A stretch of DNA of 43,153 bases. Origin: an uncultured Gammaproteobacteria bacterium. Lineage in GTDB: Bacteria; Pseudomonadota; Gammaproteobacteria; Enterobacterales; Psychrobiaceae. Made by a program: the position numbers and the translations under genes. Shown piece after piece: positions 42,983 through 43,153 of this stretch; positions within the stretch are counted from its first letter, which is position 1; every line of letters starts with the position of its first letter. The notes under the pieces were generated by a model. That model saw nothing but the letters and a program-made list of their open reading frames with translations, made no database searches and was not told the DNA's origin. The stretch spans positions 1-43,153 of the forward strand of contig CAKZQF010000196.1 in the NCBI GenBank assembly GCA_937139475.1. The letters run 5' to 3'.

Positions 42983-43153
42983 TTATTTTTTAGTGACTTT
43001 GTCTTTTTTTGACTCGGCTTTAATTGGTGCATTAAACGCTTTACTAAAGAACAAACTATTGGCTAACAGCTTGGCACTGCCAAGCCAGTATCCACGAAAT
43101 GCCAGCACGTCTGCGCTGGCGATTACGCGGCCTTTTTTAACATTATGCGCAAT
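42983..43153 (-). CDS. C-terminal part of a gene running off the window
   Basis: The last 56 codons of a minus-strand gene; the 5' part is outside the window. The visible end contains GRVIASADVLAFRGYWLGSA, then KLLANSLFFSKAF, and a lysine-rich tail. A similar RG-W-GSAKLLxNALFF ending occurs in some M14-type zinc carboxypeptidase-like proteins, but this match is from memory and weak. The stop at 42983-42985 is followed by a hairpin terminator. Confidence 0.6.
   Translation of the reverse strand: MAHNVKKGRVIASADVLAFRGYWLGSAKLLANSLFFSKAFNAPIKAESKKDKVTKK

Noticed and set aside
1..43153. CRISPR arrays, tRNA or rRNA genes, integrase or prophage genes
   Set aside because: No regularly spaced repeats, no cloverleaf-like T-loop sequences flanking coding regions and no mobile-element proteins were seen by eye.

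Overview
The window reads as a chromosomal segment of a marine-type gammaproteobacterium. Supporting signs are a moderate GC content, an Escherichia coli-type YcaO carrying an N-terminal OsmC domain, a DUF1302/DUF1329 pair, and an imperfect hairpin built on ATACCAATC...GATTGGTAT, a type of intergenic repeat I associate with Alteromonadales-like genomes. No tRNA, rRNA, CRISPR array, transposase or phage gene was seen. Gene density is high and most of the genes form a catabolic island that best fits degradation of steroids or related polycyclic isoprenoids.

Left block (1-8.9 kb): a divergent pair of operons. On the minus strand lie an MFS transporter and a KshA-like Rieske oxygenase. On the plus strand lie a metallo-beta-lactamase-fold hydrolase, an AMP-dependent acyl-CoA ligase with a decayed P-loop, a 3-ketosteroid delta1-dehydrogenase (KstD) and a FadD3-like acyl-CoA ligase. 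KstD plus KshA is the classic pair that opens ring B of 3-ketosteroids. The 9-16.8 kb block holds a small membrane protein, OsmC-YcaO (probably housekeeping), then a minus-strand set of a secreted type I sulfatase, an enoyl-CoA hydratase, a GMC alcohol oxidase/dehydrogenase and a small membrane protein.

The 17.2-25.3 kb block is one tight plus-strand beta-oxidation operon: thiolase, FadB-like bifunctional enzyme, nitronate-monooxygenase-family flavoprotein, alpha-methylacyl-CoA racemase, and a small/large acyl-CoA dehydrogenase pair, ended by a strong UUCG-loop terminator. A racemase plus a paired acyl-CoA dehydrogenase is what a branched isoprenoid (sterol-type) side chain would need. It is followed by a thioesterase, a GNAT acetyltransferase and two SDRs. 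The 28.8-30.7 kb stretch holds a ToxR/CadC-like membrane regulator facing an unrecognised protein.

Right block (30.8-43.1 kb): an Hsd4A/HSD17B4-like SDR beside an internally deleted GMC-oxidoreductase pseudogene, a divergent LysR regulator, an acyl-CoA ligase, a coniferyl-aldehyde-dehydrogenase-like ALDH, a second LysR regulator, a nitroreductase, DUF1302 and DUF1329 envelope proteins, a cation diffusion facilitator, a remnant of an outer-membrane receptor C-terminus, and a partial gene running off the end.

Candidate cis-elements link these blocks: an ACATCGTCC-N4-GGAC inverted repeat occurs in both the 2.5 kb and 17.0 kb divergent regions, and a GAACTATTCAYATTG element occurs before the 32.0 kb LysR gene and before the ALDH gene. 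The 9,10-seco pathway genes (hsaABCD) and the KshA reductase are not in the window, so the pathway, if it is that one, must be completed elsewhere. All substrate assignments are inference from family and context.
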